Program-made: the position numbers and the translations under genes
Notes under the pieces: generated by a model
Databases searched by the model: none
Told to the model about the DNA's origin: nothing
The model's input: the letters and a program-made list of their open reading frames with translations, nothing else
Assembly: GCA_036015235.1 (NCBI GenBank)
Contig: CP107926.1
Span: 7,980,001 to 8,044,000, forward strand
DNA length: 64,000 nt
Source of the DNA: Streptomyces sp. NBC_00433
GTDB lineage: Bacteria > Actinomycetota > Actinomycetes > Streptomycetales > Streptomycetaceae
Direction of reading: 5' to 3'
Part shown: piece after piece, positions 43,164-51,551 of the stretch
Layout of the letters: each line of letters starts with the position of its first letter
How positions within the stretch are numbered: the stretch's first letter is position 1

Positions 43164-43442
43164 GAAAATCCGGTCGCGCCGACCGCAGGCTTGCGCCGGC
43201 CGTGCGAATCCCCCGGCCGTGAGAATCCTTGATCGAATCAGCCGCCGGCTCCGGCCCGCCGGGGCGCCCGCGCCGCATCGGAGATCAACTCCCCCCGAAA
43301 TTCAGGGACTTGCCGGATTCCGCCGTCCCGCCCCGCCCCCGCCATTCGCGATCACCGCGACCGCCCCGGCCCCGGGGCACCGCCGTCTGTGAAAAGCCGG
43401 GGAAACCACCGCCCCTGTCCGGGCCGCCCGCCCGCCCACGCC

Positions 43443-43448
43443 TAGGAT
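43443..43448 (+). promoter_or_regulatory. -10 box of a leaderless promoter for the hydrolase-ABC fusion
   Basis: TAGGAT lies 6 nt upstream of ATG 43455, consistent with a leaderless transcript. GAAGG just before the ATG is too close to act as a normal ribosome-binding site. Confidence 0.5.
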
Positions 43449-43454
43449 CGAAGG

Positions 43455-46145
43455 ATGGATCTTCGATGGCCGCGGCGCAGGCGGTGGTTGGCCGGGGCGG
43501 GGGTGCTCGCGGTTCTGGCGGCGGGTGGCGCGGCTGCGGGCACCGCCGCGGCGACCGGCGGGGGCACGGCCGTGCACCGCAGTGACGCGATGCTCGCCGG
43601 CGCCGGCGGCGTACGCCTGGACACCTCGTATTTCACCGCCGGCGGCAGCGCCCGCAGACCCGCGGTCCTGCTCGGCCACGGCTTCGGCGGCAGCAAGGCC
43701 GACGTGCGCGGCCAGGCGGAGTCGCTGGCCAGGCACGGCTATGCCGTGCTGACCTGGTCGGCCCGCGGCTTCGGGTCCTCCACCGGCACCATCGGGCTCA
43801 ACGCGCCCGACGGCGAGGTCGCCGACGTCTCCCGGCTCATCGACTGGCTGGCCGCCCGCCCCGACGTGGAGCTGGACGCGCCCGGCGACCCGCGGGTCGG
43901 CGTCTCGGGCGTGTCCTACGGCGGCGCGATCTCGCTGCTGGCCGCCGGCCACGACCGCCGGGTCGACGCGATCGCACCGCGCGAGACGTACTGGAACCTC
44001 GCCGACGCGCTCTTCCCGAACGACGTCTACAAGAAGCTGTGGTCCGGCATCTTCTTCTCCTCGGGCTCCGCCGCGCTCCCGGGGGCCGCGCCGAAGGCGC
44101 CCCCGGCGGCGGGCGCCGCACCCGCCGACCCCCTGTGCGGCCGCTTCGCCCCCACCGTCTGCACGCTCTACCAGCGCGTCGCCACCGCGGGACGGCCGGA
44201 CGCCGCGGCCCGCGCCCAGCTCGAAGCGCTCAGCCCGGCCGCGGTCGCGTCCCGTATCAAGGTCCCCGCGCTGATCGTGCAGGGCCAGACCGACTCGCTG
44301 TTCACGCTGGCCCAGTCCGACGAGATGGCCAAGGCGATCAGGGCGAACGGCGCACCCGTCGCCGTGGACTGGATCGCCGGCGGCCACGACGGCGGCGACA
44401 CCGAGGACGCCCGGGTCGACGCCCGGGTCACCGCGTGGTTCGACCACTACCTCAAGCGCGACACCGGCGCCGGGACGGGCCCCGCCTTCCGCGTCACCCG
44501 CACCGGCGGCCTGAACTCCACCGACGGCAGCGTGGTGCTGCGCGGCGCCGGCGGCGACAGCTACCCGGGACTCGACGGTACGAAGGCCGCCCGGATCGAG
44601 CTGACCGGCCGCGAGCAGCGGATCACCAACCCGGCGGGCGGGGCGCCGCCCGCGGTCTCAGCGGTGCCCGGCTCCGGCGCGGTCAGCGAGCTGTCCTCGC
44701 TCGGCGCGGGCCTGTCGCTCGACATCCCCGGGCAGTACGCGCGGTTCGACTCGGCGCCGCTCACCGGCGGCACCCATCTGACCGGGGCGCCGACCGTGAC
44801 CGTACGGGTCGCCACCGGCGCGCCCGACGCGGTGCTCTTCGGCAAGCTCTACGACGTCGCGCCCGGCGGCAAGGAGGTGCTGCCCGCCGCGCTCGCCGCC
44901 CCCGTCAGGGTGCCGGGATCGCGGGCCGGCAGCACCGTGACGCTGCAACTGCCCGCCGTCGACCACGACTTCGCCGCCGGCCACCGGATGCGCCTGGTGC
45001 TGGCGACGACCGACATGGGCTACGCCTCGCCGGCCGCGCCCGCGAGCGTGAGCGTGTCGCTGGTCTCGCCCGAGCTGACCGTGCCCGTCGACAGCGACCT
45101 CAGCGACGCCGCCGCCGCGCTGCCGTGGTGGGCCTGGGGGCTGCCGCCGCTGGCGCTGCTGGTCGCGGCGGTCCTGCTGCTCACCGGCCGCCGCCGGGTG
45201 CGCCCGCGGCCCGCCGACCCGGCGCTGGCCGCGGTGCCGTTGCAGATCACCGGGCTGAGCAAGCGCTACGCCAAGTCCGCCGACCGCTACGCCGTCCGCG
45301 ACCTGTCCTTCCGCGTGGAGCCCGGCCAGGTGCTCGGCCTGCTCGGGCCGAACGGGGCGGGCAAGACCACCACCCTGCGGATGCTGATGGGGCTGATCCG
45401 CCCCGACGACGGCGAGATCCGGGTGTTCGGCGAGGCGGTGCGCCCGGGGGCGCCGGTGCTCTCCCGGCTCGGCGCCTTCGTGGAGGGCGCCGGCTTCCTG
45501 CCGCACCTGACCGGCCGGGCCAACCTGGAGCTCTACTGGCAGGCCACCGGGCGGCCGCCGCAGGACGCCATGCTGCCCGAGGCGCTGGAGATCGCCGGGC
45601 TCGGCGAGGCGCTGGAGCGGGCCGTGCGCACCTACTCGCAGGGCATGCGGCAGCGCCTCGCCATCGCGCAGGCCATGCTGGGCCTGCCCGACCTGCTGAT
45701 CCTCGACGAGCCGACCAACGGCCTCGACCCGCCGCAGATCCGCGAGATGCGCGAAGTCCTGATCCGCTACGCGGCCGCCGGGCGCACCGTGATCGTCTCC
45801 AGCCACCTGCTGGCCGAGGTCGAGCAGAGCTGTACGCATCTGGTGGTGATGGATCGCGGGCGGCTGGTCACCGCGGGCCCGGTCGCCGACATCATCGGCT
45901 CGGCCGACACCGTGCTGGTCGGCGTGGACGGCGAGGTGCCGCAGAGCGTGGTCGACAAGGTCGCCGAGCTGCCCGGGGTGGCCACCGCGGTCCGCGAGGA
46001 GGACGGGCTGCTCGCGGTGCTCGACGGGCTGACCCCGGCGCGATTCGTGGCCGAACTCGTCCGGCTGGGCGTGCCGGTGGCCCGGGTCGGGCCGCACCGC
46101 CGCCTTGAGGACGCCTTCCTGACCCTGATCGGAGGCTCGGCATGA
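43455..46145 (+). CDS. fusion of an extracytoplasmic alpha/beta hydrolase, a membrane helix and an ABC ATPase
   Basis: 896-residue composite. Signal-anchor (about 8-35), then an alpha/beta hydrolase of the CocE/X-Pro dipeptidyl-peptidase type: nucleophile GVSYGG (Ser about 154), Asp in QGQTDSLF and His in GGHDGG (about 310), followed by a jelly-roll-like C-terminal part (about 390-545). A membrane helix (about 557-577) leads to a cytoplasmic ABC ATPase (about 598-896): Walker A GPNGAGKT (about 631), signature YSQGMRQRL (about 726), Walker B LLILDEPT and SSHLLAE. The next gene, overlapping by 4 nt, is an ABC-2 permease, so hydrolysis and transport appear physically joined. Exporter of a peptide or lipid processed outside, or a self-resistance pump, are guesses. 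Confidence 0.85.
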   Translation: MDLRWPRRRRWLAGAGVLAVLAAGGAAAGTAAATGGGTAVHRSDAMLAGAGGVRLDTSYFTAGGSARRPAVLLGHGFGGSKADVRGQAESLARHGYAVLTWSARGFGSSTGTIGLNAPDGEVADVSRLIDWLAARPDVELDAPGDPRVGVSGVSYGGAISLLAAGHDRRVDAIAPRETYWNLADALFPNDVYKKLWSGIFFSSGSAALPGAAPKAPPAAGAAPADPLCGRFAPTVCTLYQRVATAGRPDAAARAQLEALSPAAVASRIKVPALIVQGQTDSLFTLAQSDEMAKAIRANGAPVAVDWIAGGHDGGDTEDARVDARVTAWFDHYLKRDTGAGTGPAFRVTRTGGLNSTDGSVVLRGAGGDSYPGLDGTKAARIELTGREQRITNPAGGAPPAVSAVPGSGAVSELSSLGAGLSLDIPGQYARFDSAPLTGGTHLTGAPTVTVRVATGAPDAVLFGKLYDVAPGGKEVLPAALAAPVRVPGSRAGSTVTLQLPAVDHDFAAGHRMRLVLATTDMGYASPAAPASVSVSLVSPELTVPVDSDLSDAAAALPWWAWGLPPLALLVAAVLLLTGRRRVRPRPADPALAAVPLQITGLSKRYAKSADRYAVRDLSFRVEPGQVLGLLGPNGAGKTTTLRMLMGLIRPDDGEIRVFGEAVRPGAPVLSRLGAFVEGAGFLPHLTGRANLELYWQATGRPPQDAMLPEALEIAGLGEALERAVRTYSQGMRQRLAIAQAMLGLPDLLILDEPTNGLDPPQIREMREVLIRYAAAGRTVIVSSHLLAEVEQSCTHLVVMDRGRLVTAGPVADIIGSADTVLVGVDGEVPQSVVDKVAELPGVATAVREEDGLLAVLDGLTPARFVAELVRLGVPVARVGPHRRLEDAFLTLIGGSA

Positions 46146-47029
46146 GCGCCGCACCCCCCGCCCCCGTGCCCGCCCCGGCGCCCTCGCGCGCCGCCGCGGC
46201 CGGCTACCGCCCCGGCCGTACGCTGCGGCTGCGGGTCGAGGCCCGCAGGCAGCTCCGCAGGCGCCGCACGATGATCGTGGCGGCGCTGCTGGCGGCGCTG
46301 CCGTTCATCCTGATCACCGCCTTCGCGATCGGCGGCACCCCCAAGGACGGGCGCAACGGCCCCACCCTGATCGACACCGCCACCGCCTCGGGCGGCAACT
46401 TCGCCGCGACCTGCCTGTTCGTCTCGGCGGGCTTCGTGCTGGTGGTGCCGGTCGCGCTGTTCTGCGGTGACACGGTCGCCTCGGAGGCGGGCTGGTCGAG
46501 CCTGCGCTATCTGCTGGCGGCGCCGGTGCCCAGGACCCGGCTGCTGAGCGTGAAGCTCGCGGTGGCGCTGGGCTTCAGCGCGGTCGCGCTGGTGCTGCTG
46601 CCCGCGGTCGCGCTGGCGGCCGGGACGGTGGCGTACGGCTGGGGCGACCTGGAGCTGCCCACCGGCGGGGCGCTGGGCGCCGGCGACGCGCTGCCGCGGC
46701 TGGCGATCGCGGTGGCGTACATCTTCGTCAGCCAGCTGGTCACCGCGGCGCTGGCGTTCTGGCTGTCGACGAAGACGGACGCGCCGCTGGGCGCGGTCGG
46801 CGGCGCGGTCGGGCTGACCATCGTCGGCAATGTGCTGGACGCGGTGACCGCGCTGGGCTCCTGGCGGGACGTGCTGCCCGCGCACTGGCAGTTCTCCTGG
46901 GCCGACGCCTTGCAGCCGTCGCTGGAGTGGACCGGCATGCTCCAGGGCGCGTCGGTGTCGGTGTCGTACGCCATCGTGCTGACCGCGCTGGCCTTCCGCG
47001 GCTTCCGCACCAAGGACGTCGTGTCCTGA
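46142..47029 (+). CDS. ABC-2 type permease
   Basis: 295-residue integral membrane partner for the upstream ATPase. ATG 46142 overlaps the preceding stop (ATGA), implying translational coupling. After a Pro/Ala-rich cytoplasmic start (about 35 residues) and a basic amphipathic stretch come six helices (about 43-63, 97-115, 135-160, 180-205, 225-245, 268-285). The conserved SEAGWSSLRYLLAAPVPRTRLL coupling segment (about 119-140) is typical of ABC-2 exporters. No periplasmic binding protein is present, in line with export. Confidence 0.88.
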   Translation: MSAAPPAPVPAPAPSRAAAAGYRPGRTLRLRVEARRQLRRRRTMIVAALLAALPFILITAFAIGGTPKDGRNGPTLIDTATASGGNFAATCLFVSAGFVLVVPVALFCGDTVASEAGWSSLRYLLAAPVPRTRLLSVKLAVALGFSAVALVLLPAVALAAGTVAYGWGDLELPTGGALGAGDALPRLAIAVAYIFVSQLVTAALAFWLSTKTDAPLGAVGGAVGLTIVGNVLDAVTALGSWRDVLPAHWQFSWADALQPSLEWTGMLQGASVSVSYAIVLTALAFRGFRTKDVVS

Positions 47030-47240
47030 CCGGGGCCGGGGGCGCCGCCCGCGGATCCGGCATGTCCTGACGGCACGTAAACCGACGCCCAGTCATGTCA
47101 TGGCCATGGAAGCGCAAAGGGAGGGCCATCCGGGTAGAACGACCCTACGGAAAACGGCGAAGGCTCTTGTCCCGGGCATGTTCTGTGGATGTGATCGCAT
47201 CATCCGTCTCGTGCGGTCGTCCTCCACACAAGGAGAGTCC

Positions 47241-48623
47241 ATGCGCAGAGTCAGTCCGCGGTCCACCGCCGCGGTCGCGGCGGCCGGGGCCACCGCCCTC
47301 ACCGCCGCCGCCTTGATAGCCGCTCCGATCGGCGGTGCGGCGGCAGCCGCGCCGGCCGGTCGCCTGCCGGCCGTCAAGCCGGTCCCCGCGGTCGCCGGCC
47401 ACCGGCTGATCCACGGGGTGAGCAGCCCGCTGAGCAGTGCACAGTGCCAGGCGGCCTGGGGTGTCAACTGCTACAGCCCGCTGCAGTACCGGCAGGCGTA
47501 CGGCCTGAACCCGCTCTACCGCGCCGGCGTCACGGGCAGGGGCCGCACCATCGTCGTCGTGGACTCGTTCGGCTCGCCGACGATCCAGCACGACCTGGAC
47601 GTCTACAGCGCCCAGTGGGGCATCAAGAGCTCCAAGGTGCGGGTCGTCAGGTGGGGCGACGTGCCGCCGTTCGACCCGACGAACCCGGACCACACCGGAT
47701 GGGCCGGCGAGAGCACCCTCGACGTCGAGATGGCGCACGCGGTCGCGCCCGACGCGCACATCGTGCTGGTGGAGACCGGGGTCGCCGAGACCGAGGGCGT
47801 CACCGGGCTGCCGGAGATGATGGACGCCGAGAAATACCTGGTCGACCACGGGGTGGGCGACGTGATCACCCAGAGCTTCGGGGCGACCGAGAACACCTTC
47901 CCGGGCTTCGGCGAGGGCGACTTCTCCAGCATCCAGAAGCTGCGGTACGCCTTCCAGGACGCAGCCAGGCACGGTGTGACGGTGCTGGCCTCCTCGGGCG
48001 ACGGCGGCGCGACCGACGCGATGGCGGACGGCGAGACGGACTACCCGTATCCGGTCAACTCCTGGCCGTCGGCGGACCCGCTGGTCACCTCGATAGGCGG
48101 CACCCAGCTGCACCTGGACGACGCGGGCAACCGCGTCGCGCCGGACAGTGTCTACAACGACTACGGAGCGGGCGGCGGCGGCCGGTCGCACGTCTTCGGC
48201 CGGCCCTCGTACCAGAACGGCGTCAAGAGCGTGGTCGGCGCCCGGCGCGGCACCCCGGACATCTCGATGGCCGCGGCGGTCGACGGCGGCGCGTGGGTGT
48301 ATTCCAGCTACGACCCGACGGCCACCGGCTGGGACGTCTACGGCGGCACCAGCGAGGCCGGCCCGCTCTTCTCCGGCGTCATCGCGCTGGCCGACCAGCT
48401 CGGCGGGCACCGGGTGGGCGACATCCACCGGGCGCTGTACGCGCTGGCGAAGGGCAACACCAAATTCAGCGGCGTCGTGGACGTCAAGGACGGCACGAAC
48501 AACTCCTACGACGGCGTGACCGGCTACACCGCGGTGAAGGGCTACGACATGGCGACCGGCGTCGGCACGCTGGACGCCTCGCGGTTCGTTCCCGCGCTCG
48601 CGCTGACCAGCTGGGGCCGCTGA
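47241..48623 (+). CDS. secreted S53 (sedolisin-like) serine peptidase without pro-domain
   Basis: 460-residue secreted peptidase. ATG 47241 has AAGGAG about 8 nt upstream and begins a signal peptide (about 1-36); the longer frame upstream would destroy it. Catalytic residues of the Ser-Glu-Asp triad can be placed: Glu 157 and Asp 161 in ESTLDVE, oxyanion Asp 254 in SSGDGGATD and Ser 371 in GGTSEAGPLF. Only about 60 residues lie between signal and catalytic core, too few for the usual activation pro-domain, so it may be a short-pro-domain subclass. VKGYDMATGVGTLDA near the C-terminus matches the calcium-site region. The upstream region has a small palindrome CATGGCCATG (47098-47108). Confidence 0.88.
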   Translation: MRRVSPRSTAAVAAAGATALTAAALIAAPIGGAAAAAPAGRLPAVKPVPAVAGHRLIHGVSSPLSSAQCQAAWGVNCYSPLQYRQAYGLNPLYRAGVTGRGRTIVVVDSFGSPTIQHDLDVYSAQWGIKSSKVRVVRWGDVPPFDPTNPDHTGWAGESTLDVEMAHAVAPDAHIVLVETGVAETEGVTGLPEMMDAEKYLVDHGVGDVITQSFGATENTFPGFGEGDFSSIQKLRYAFQDAARHGVTVLASSGDGGATDAMADGETDYPYPVNSWPSADPLVTSIGGTQLHLDDAGNRVAPDSVYNDYGAGGGGRSHVFGRPSYQNGVKSVVGARRGTPDISMAAAVDGGAWVYSSYDPTATGWDVYGGTSEAGPLFSGVIALADQLGGHRVGDIHRALYALAKGNTKFSGVVDVKDGTNNSYDGVTGYTAVKGYDMATGVGTLDASRFVPALALTSWGR

Positions 48624-48753
48624 CCGGCACGGCGCCGTCGCGACTGGTCACCGCCGCGCCCGCCCCGGTGCGGCGGTGACCGCTGTGCCACCGGGTGCCG
48701 GAAAGGCCGGATTCGGTCCCCGGGTGGTCCAACCCCATTATCTGTTAGGACTC

Positions 48754-48800
48754 TTGACAGTTGGGTGGTCCAGACCAGCAGTATTGGTCCAGACCAGCAG
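48754..48800 (+). promoter_or_regulatory. chitinase promoter with two perfect dre-like direct repeats
   Basis: A 16-bp sequence TGGTCCAGACCAGCAG occurs twice, at 48766-48781 and 48785-48800 (19 bp apart). Each contains the 12-bp dyad TGGTCCAGACCA of dre/chitinase-box sites. TTGACA (48754-48759) lies just upstream and CAGTAT (48779-48784) could be the -10 box, so DasR bound here would cover the promoter. Confidence 0.85.
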
Positions 48801-48842
48801 ACCGCCGTCTGCTGATCCCCCCACCTGGAAGGAGCGCGGTCC

Positions 48843-50393
48843 ATGACCGGACCCGTTCGCAGACCCCGTTTCCGCGCACTGCTCACCGGCGTCGTCACCG
48901 CCGCCGCCTCGGCAGGGCTCGCCCTGACCGGCTCCGGCGCCGCGCACGCGGCCACCGCGCTGCCCAGCCACATAGCGGCGCCGTACTTCGAGGCCTACAA
49001 CGGCGACAGCCTCTCCGGCCTCGCCTCGGCCTCGGGCAACAAGTACCTGACAATGGCCTTCATCCAGACCCAGTCGGCCGGCTCCTGCACCCCGTACTGG
49101 AACGGCGACAGCTCGATGCCGATCGCCCAGGCGAACTTCGGCGCCGACATCCACACCATCCAGGCCGGCGGCGGCAACGTCATCCCGTCCTTCGGCGGCT
49201 ACGCGGCCGACAACGGCGGCACCGAGATCGCCGACAGCTGCACCAGTGTCAGCTCGATCGCCGCCGCGTACGAGAAGGTCATCACGACCTACGACATCAG
49301 CCGGATCGACCTGGACATCGAGGACAACTCGCTGACCAACTCGGCAGGCATCGACCGCCGCAACAAGGCCGTCAAGATGGTGCAGGACTGGGCGGCGGGC
49401 AACGGCCGCCCGATCCAGTTCTCCTACACCCTGCCGACCACCACCCACGGTCTGGAGGGCGGCTCCGTCGGCTCCGGCAGCGGCCTGGCCGTACTGCAGA
49501 ACGCGGTGGGCAACGGCGTCAAGCTCGACGTCGTCAACATCATGACGTTCGACTACTACGACAACGCCAGCCACAACATGGCCAACGACACGCAGACCGC
49601 GGCCCAGGGCCTGCACGACCAGCTCGCCGTCCTCTACCCCTCGAAGACCGACGCGCAGCTGTGGAACATGGTCGGCGTCACCGAGATGCCCGGCATCGAC
49701 GACTTCGGCGCCGCCGAGACCTTCACCACCGCCAACGCCACCTCGGTCTACAACTGGGCCGTGAGCAAGGGCATCAACACCCTGTCCTTCTGGGCGCTGC
49801 AGCGCGACAACGGCGGCTGCCCCGGCCAGGGCGGCTCCGACAGCTGCTCGGGCACCACCCAGAGCACCTGGCAGTTCAGCCACACCTTCGAGCCGTTCAA
49901 CGGCGGCAGCACCCCGCCGCCGGCCAACGACTTCTCGGTGTCGCTGTCCCCGGCGTCCGCCACGGTCACTGCGGGCGGCTCGGCCACCTCCAGCGTGCAC
50001 ACCGCGGTCGCCGGCGGCTCCGCGCAGTCCGTGTCGCTGTCGGTCAGCGGCGCCCCGGCCGGGGTCACCGCCTCGGTCAGCCCCGGCTCGGTCACCGCGG
50101 GCGGCAACGCCACCCTGTCGGTGTCCACGACCGCCTCCGCGGTCTCCGGCAGCTACGCCCTGACGGTCACCGGTACGGCGGCGGGCGTCAGCCACTCGGC
50201 GACCTATACGCTGAAGATCACCGGCGGCACCACCGGCTGCACCGCGACACCGTGGAACAGCACGGCGGTCTACGTCGGCGGCAACACCGTCTCGTACGGC
50301 GGCCACACCTGGAAGGCCAAGTGGTGGACGACGGGCGAGACCCCCGGCACCACCGGTGAGTGGGGCGTATGGCAGGATCTCGGCGCCTGCTAG
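48843..50393 (+). CDS. secreted GH18 chitinase with Ig-like domain and CBM5/12
   Basis: 516-residue secreted chitinase. GGAAGGAG lies about 8 nt before ATG 48843. Signal peptide (about 1-36, AAHA cleavage), GH18 barrel (about 42-355) with the active-site strand RIDLDIEDN (acid Glu about 160), then NDFSVSLSPASATVTAGGS introducing a beta-sandwich spacer (about 360-460), and a cysteine-bounded chitin-binding CBM5/12 (about 466-516, WKAKWWT). As in the first chitinase the outermost Asp of DxxDxDxE is missing (Ser), so both belong to a divergent GH18 subgroup. Two perfect dre-like repeats upstream imply DasR repression. A hairpin terminator follows. Confidence 0.93.
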   Translation: MTGPVRRPRFRALLTGVVTAAASAGLALTGSGAAHAATALPSHIAAPYFEAYNGDSLSGLASASGNKYLTMAFIQTQSAGSCTPYWNGDSSMPIAQANFGADIHTIQAGGGNVIPSFGGYAADNGGTEIADSCTSVSSIAAAYEKVITTYDISRIDLDIEDNSLTNSAGIDRRNKAVKMVQDWAAGNGRPIQFSYTLPTTTHGLEGGSVGSGSGLAVLQNAVGNGVKLDVVNIMTFDYYDNASHNMANDTQTAAQGLHDQLAVLYPSKTDAQLWNMVGVTEMPGIDDFGAAETFTTANATSVYNWAVSKGINTLSFWALQRDNGGCPGQGGSDSCSGTTQSTWQFSHTFEPFNGGSTPPPANDFSVSLSPASATVTAGGSATSSVHTAVAGGSAQSVSLSVSGAPAGVTASVSPGSVTAGGNATLSVSTTASAVSGSYALTVTGTAAGVSHSATYTLKITGGTTGCTATPWNSTAVYVGGNTVSYGGHTWKAKWWTTGETPGTTGEWGVWQDLGAC

Positions 50394-50420
50394 AGCCTGT
50401 CCGGTCGAGGAAAGCGGTCC

Positions 50421-50457
50421 GGCGGCCGGGCCGCCCCGGATTCGGGGTCCGGCCGCC
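50421..50457 (+). terminator. two-part hairpin terminator after the second chitinase
   Basis: Outer arms GGCGGCCGG (50421-50429) and CCGGCCGCC (50449-50457), inner arms CCCCG (50434-50438) and CGGGG (50443-50447). GC-rich without a T-run, as is common in Streptomyces. Confidence 0.7.
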
Positions 50458-50479
50458 GATCCTCTAAAGTCGCACCGAC

Positions 50480-50508
50480 GTCTACGCGAATGTAGTCGGA
50501 CTGTAGTC
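50480..50508. promoter_or_regulatory. operator-like half-site array upstream of uppP
   Basis: GTCTAC (50480-50485) and GTAGTC (50492-50497) form an 18-bp imperfect dyad, and the seven-base TGTAGTC recurs at 50491-50497 and 50502-50508, 11 bp apart (one helical turn). The same half-sites are arranged before the PAP2 gene at 37772-37796. Confidence 0.55.
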
Positions 50509-50554
50509 GGAGCGGGCCGGGCCAGTACCGGCAGACCAGGGGACAGGACCACCC

Positions 50555-51391
50555 ATGAGTGCCATCGGCGTCGGCCAGGCCGTCATCCTCGGAGTCGTGG
50601 AAGGGGTCACCGAATTCCTGCCGGTCTCCTCCACCGGGCATCTGAAGCTGGCCGAGGGCCTGATGAACATCAAGGTGGACGACGACGCCGTCGTCGGCTT
50701 CACCGCGGTGATCCAGGTCGGCGCGATCGCCGCGGTCTTCGTCTACTTCTTCAAGGACATCATGCGGTTCGTCGGCGCCTGGCTGCGCGGGCTGACGAAC
50801 CGCGCGGAGCGCGACAACCACGACTACAAGTTCACCTGGTGGGTGATCTACTCCACGATCCCGATCGTGATCGTCGGCCTGGCGGCCAAGCGGCTGATCG
50901 ACGGACCGCTGGGGTCGCTGTGGGTGGTCGCCCTGTCACTGATCGGCGGCAGCATAGTGATGTGGGTCGCCGAGCAGATGGCCAGGTTCAAGCGCGGCGA
51001 GCAGGACGTGACGTTCAAGGACGCCATGTACGTCGGCAGCTCGCAGATCCTGGCGCTGCTCTTCCCCGGCTTCTCCCGCTCCGGCGCGACCATCTCCACC
51101 GGGCTGATCCGCGACCTGGACCGGTTGGCGGCCACCCGGCTGTCGTTCTTCCTCGGCCTGCCCGCGCTCACCGGCGCCGGGCTCTACGAGCTGAAGGACG
51201 CCACCGGCGGCGGGGTGAGCACCACCGCGCTGGGCGTCGGCACCCTGGTGTCCTTCGTGGTGGCCTACGGGTCCATCGCCTGGCTGCTGCGCTTCGTCGC
51301 GCGGCACTCCTTCAACTCCTTCGTGATCTACCGGATCGTGGTCGGCTTCATCATCATCGGACTGCTCGTGACCAACGTCCTGGACGCCTGA
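50555..51391 (+). CDS. uppP: undecaprenyl-diphosphatase (UppP/BacA)
   Basis: 278-residue membrane enzyme that dephosphorylates undecaprenyl diphosphate to regenerate the carrier lipid for peptidoglycan; overproduction gives bacitracin resistance. About seven or eight helices. The two inverted-repeat active-site regions are intact: VVEGVTEFLPVSSTGHL (about 13-29, catalytic Glu residues and Ser-Thr-Gly-His) and PGFSRSGATIS (about 171-181, catalytic Arg). ATG 50555 has GGGGACAGGA upstream. A GACTAC/GTAGTC-type array upstream suggests specific regulation. An intrinsic-type hairpin follows. Confidence 0.95.
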   Translation: MSAIGVGQAVILGVVEGVTEFLPVSSTGHLKLAEGLMNIKVDDDAVVGFTAVIQVGAIAAVFVYFFKDIMRFVGAWLRGLTNRAERDNHDYKFTWWVIYSTIPIVIVGLAAKRLIDGPLGSLWVVALSLIGGSIVMWVAEQMARFKRGEQDVTFKDAMYVGSSQILALLFPGFSRSGATISTGLIRDLDRLAATRLSFFLGLPALTGAGLYELKDATGGGVSTTALGVGTLVSFVVAYGSIAWLLRFVARHSFNSFVIYRIVVGFIIIGLLVTNVLDA

Positions 51392-51413
51392 CCAGCGCCG
51401 CAACGCACCGCAC

Positions 51414-51439
51414 AGGGCCGGGCCTTGGTGCCCGGCTCT
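51414..51439 (+). terminator. terminator hairpin after uppP
   Basis: AGGGCCGGGC (51414-51423) pairs with GCCCGGCTCT (51430-51439), including one G-U pair, around a CTTGGT loop; TGCTGT follows. Confidence 0.7.
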
Positions 51440-51480
51440 TGCTGTCACCGCATAATTCACGACTTATTTTTTGATGTGTA

Positions 51481-51509
51481 TTGACTCCCCGACAGGCGGC
51501 CCCTAGCGT
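51481..51509 (+). promoter_or_regulatory. consensus promoter of the ricin-lectin beta-helix gene
   Basis: TTGACT (51481-51486), exactly 17 bp, TAGCGT (51504-51509). An unusually AT-rich tract (51451-51480, including CTTATTTTTTGATG) precedes it and may act as an UP-like element. The leader is about 37 nt and carries GAGGAG. Confidence 0.75.
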
Positions 51510-51551
51510 CCAGACCGCATCGCGACCCCACAACGCGACGAGGAGACTCGT

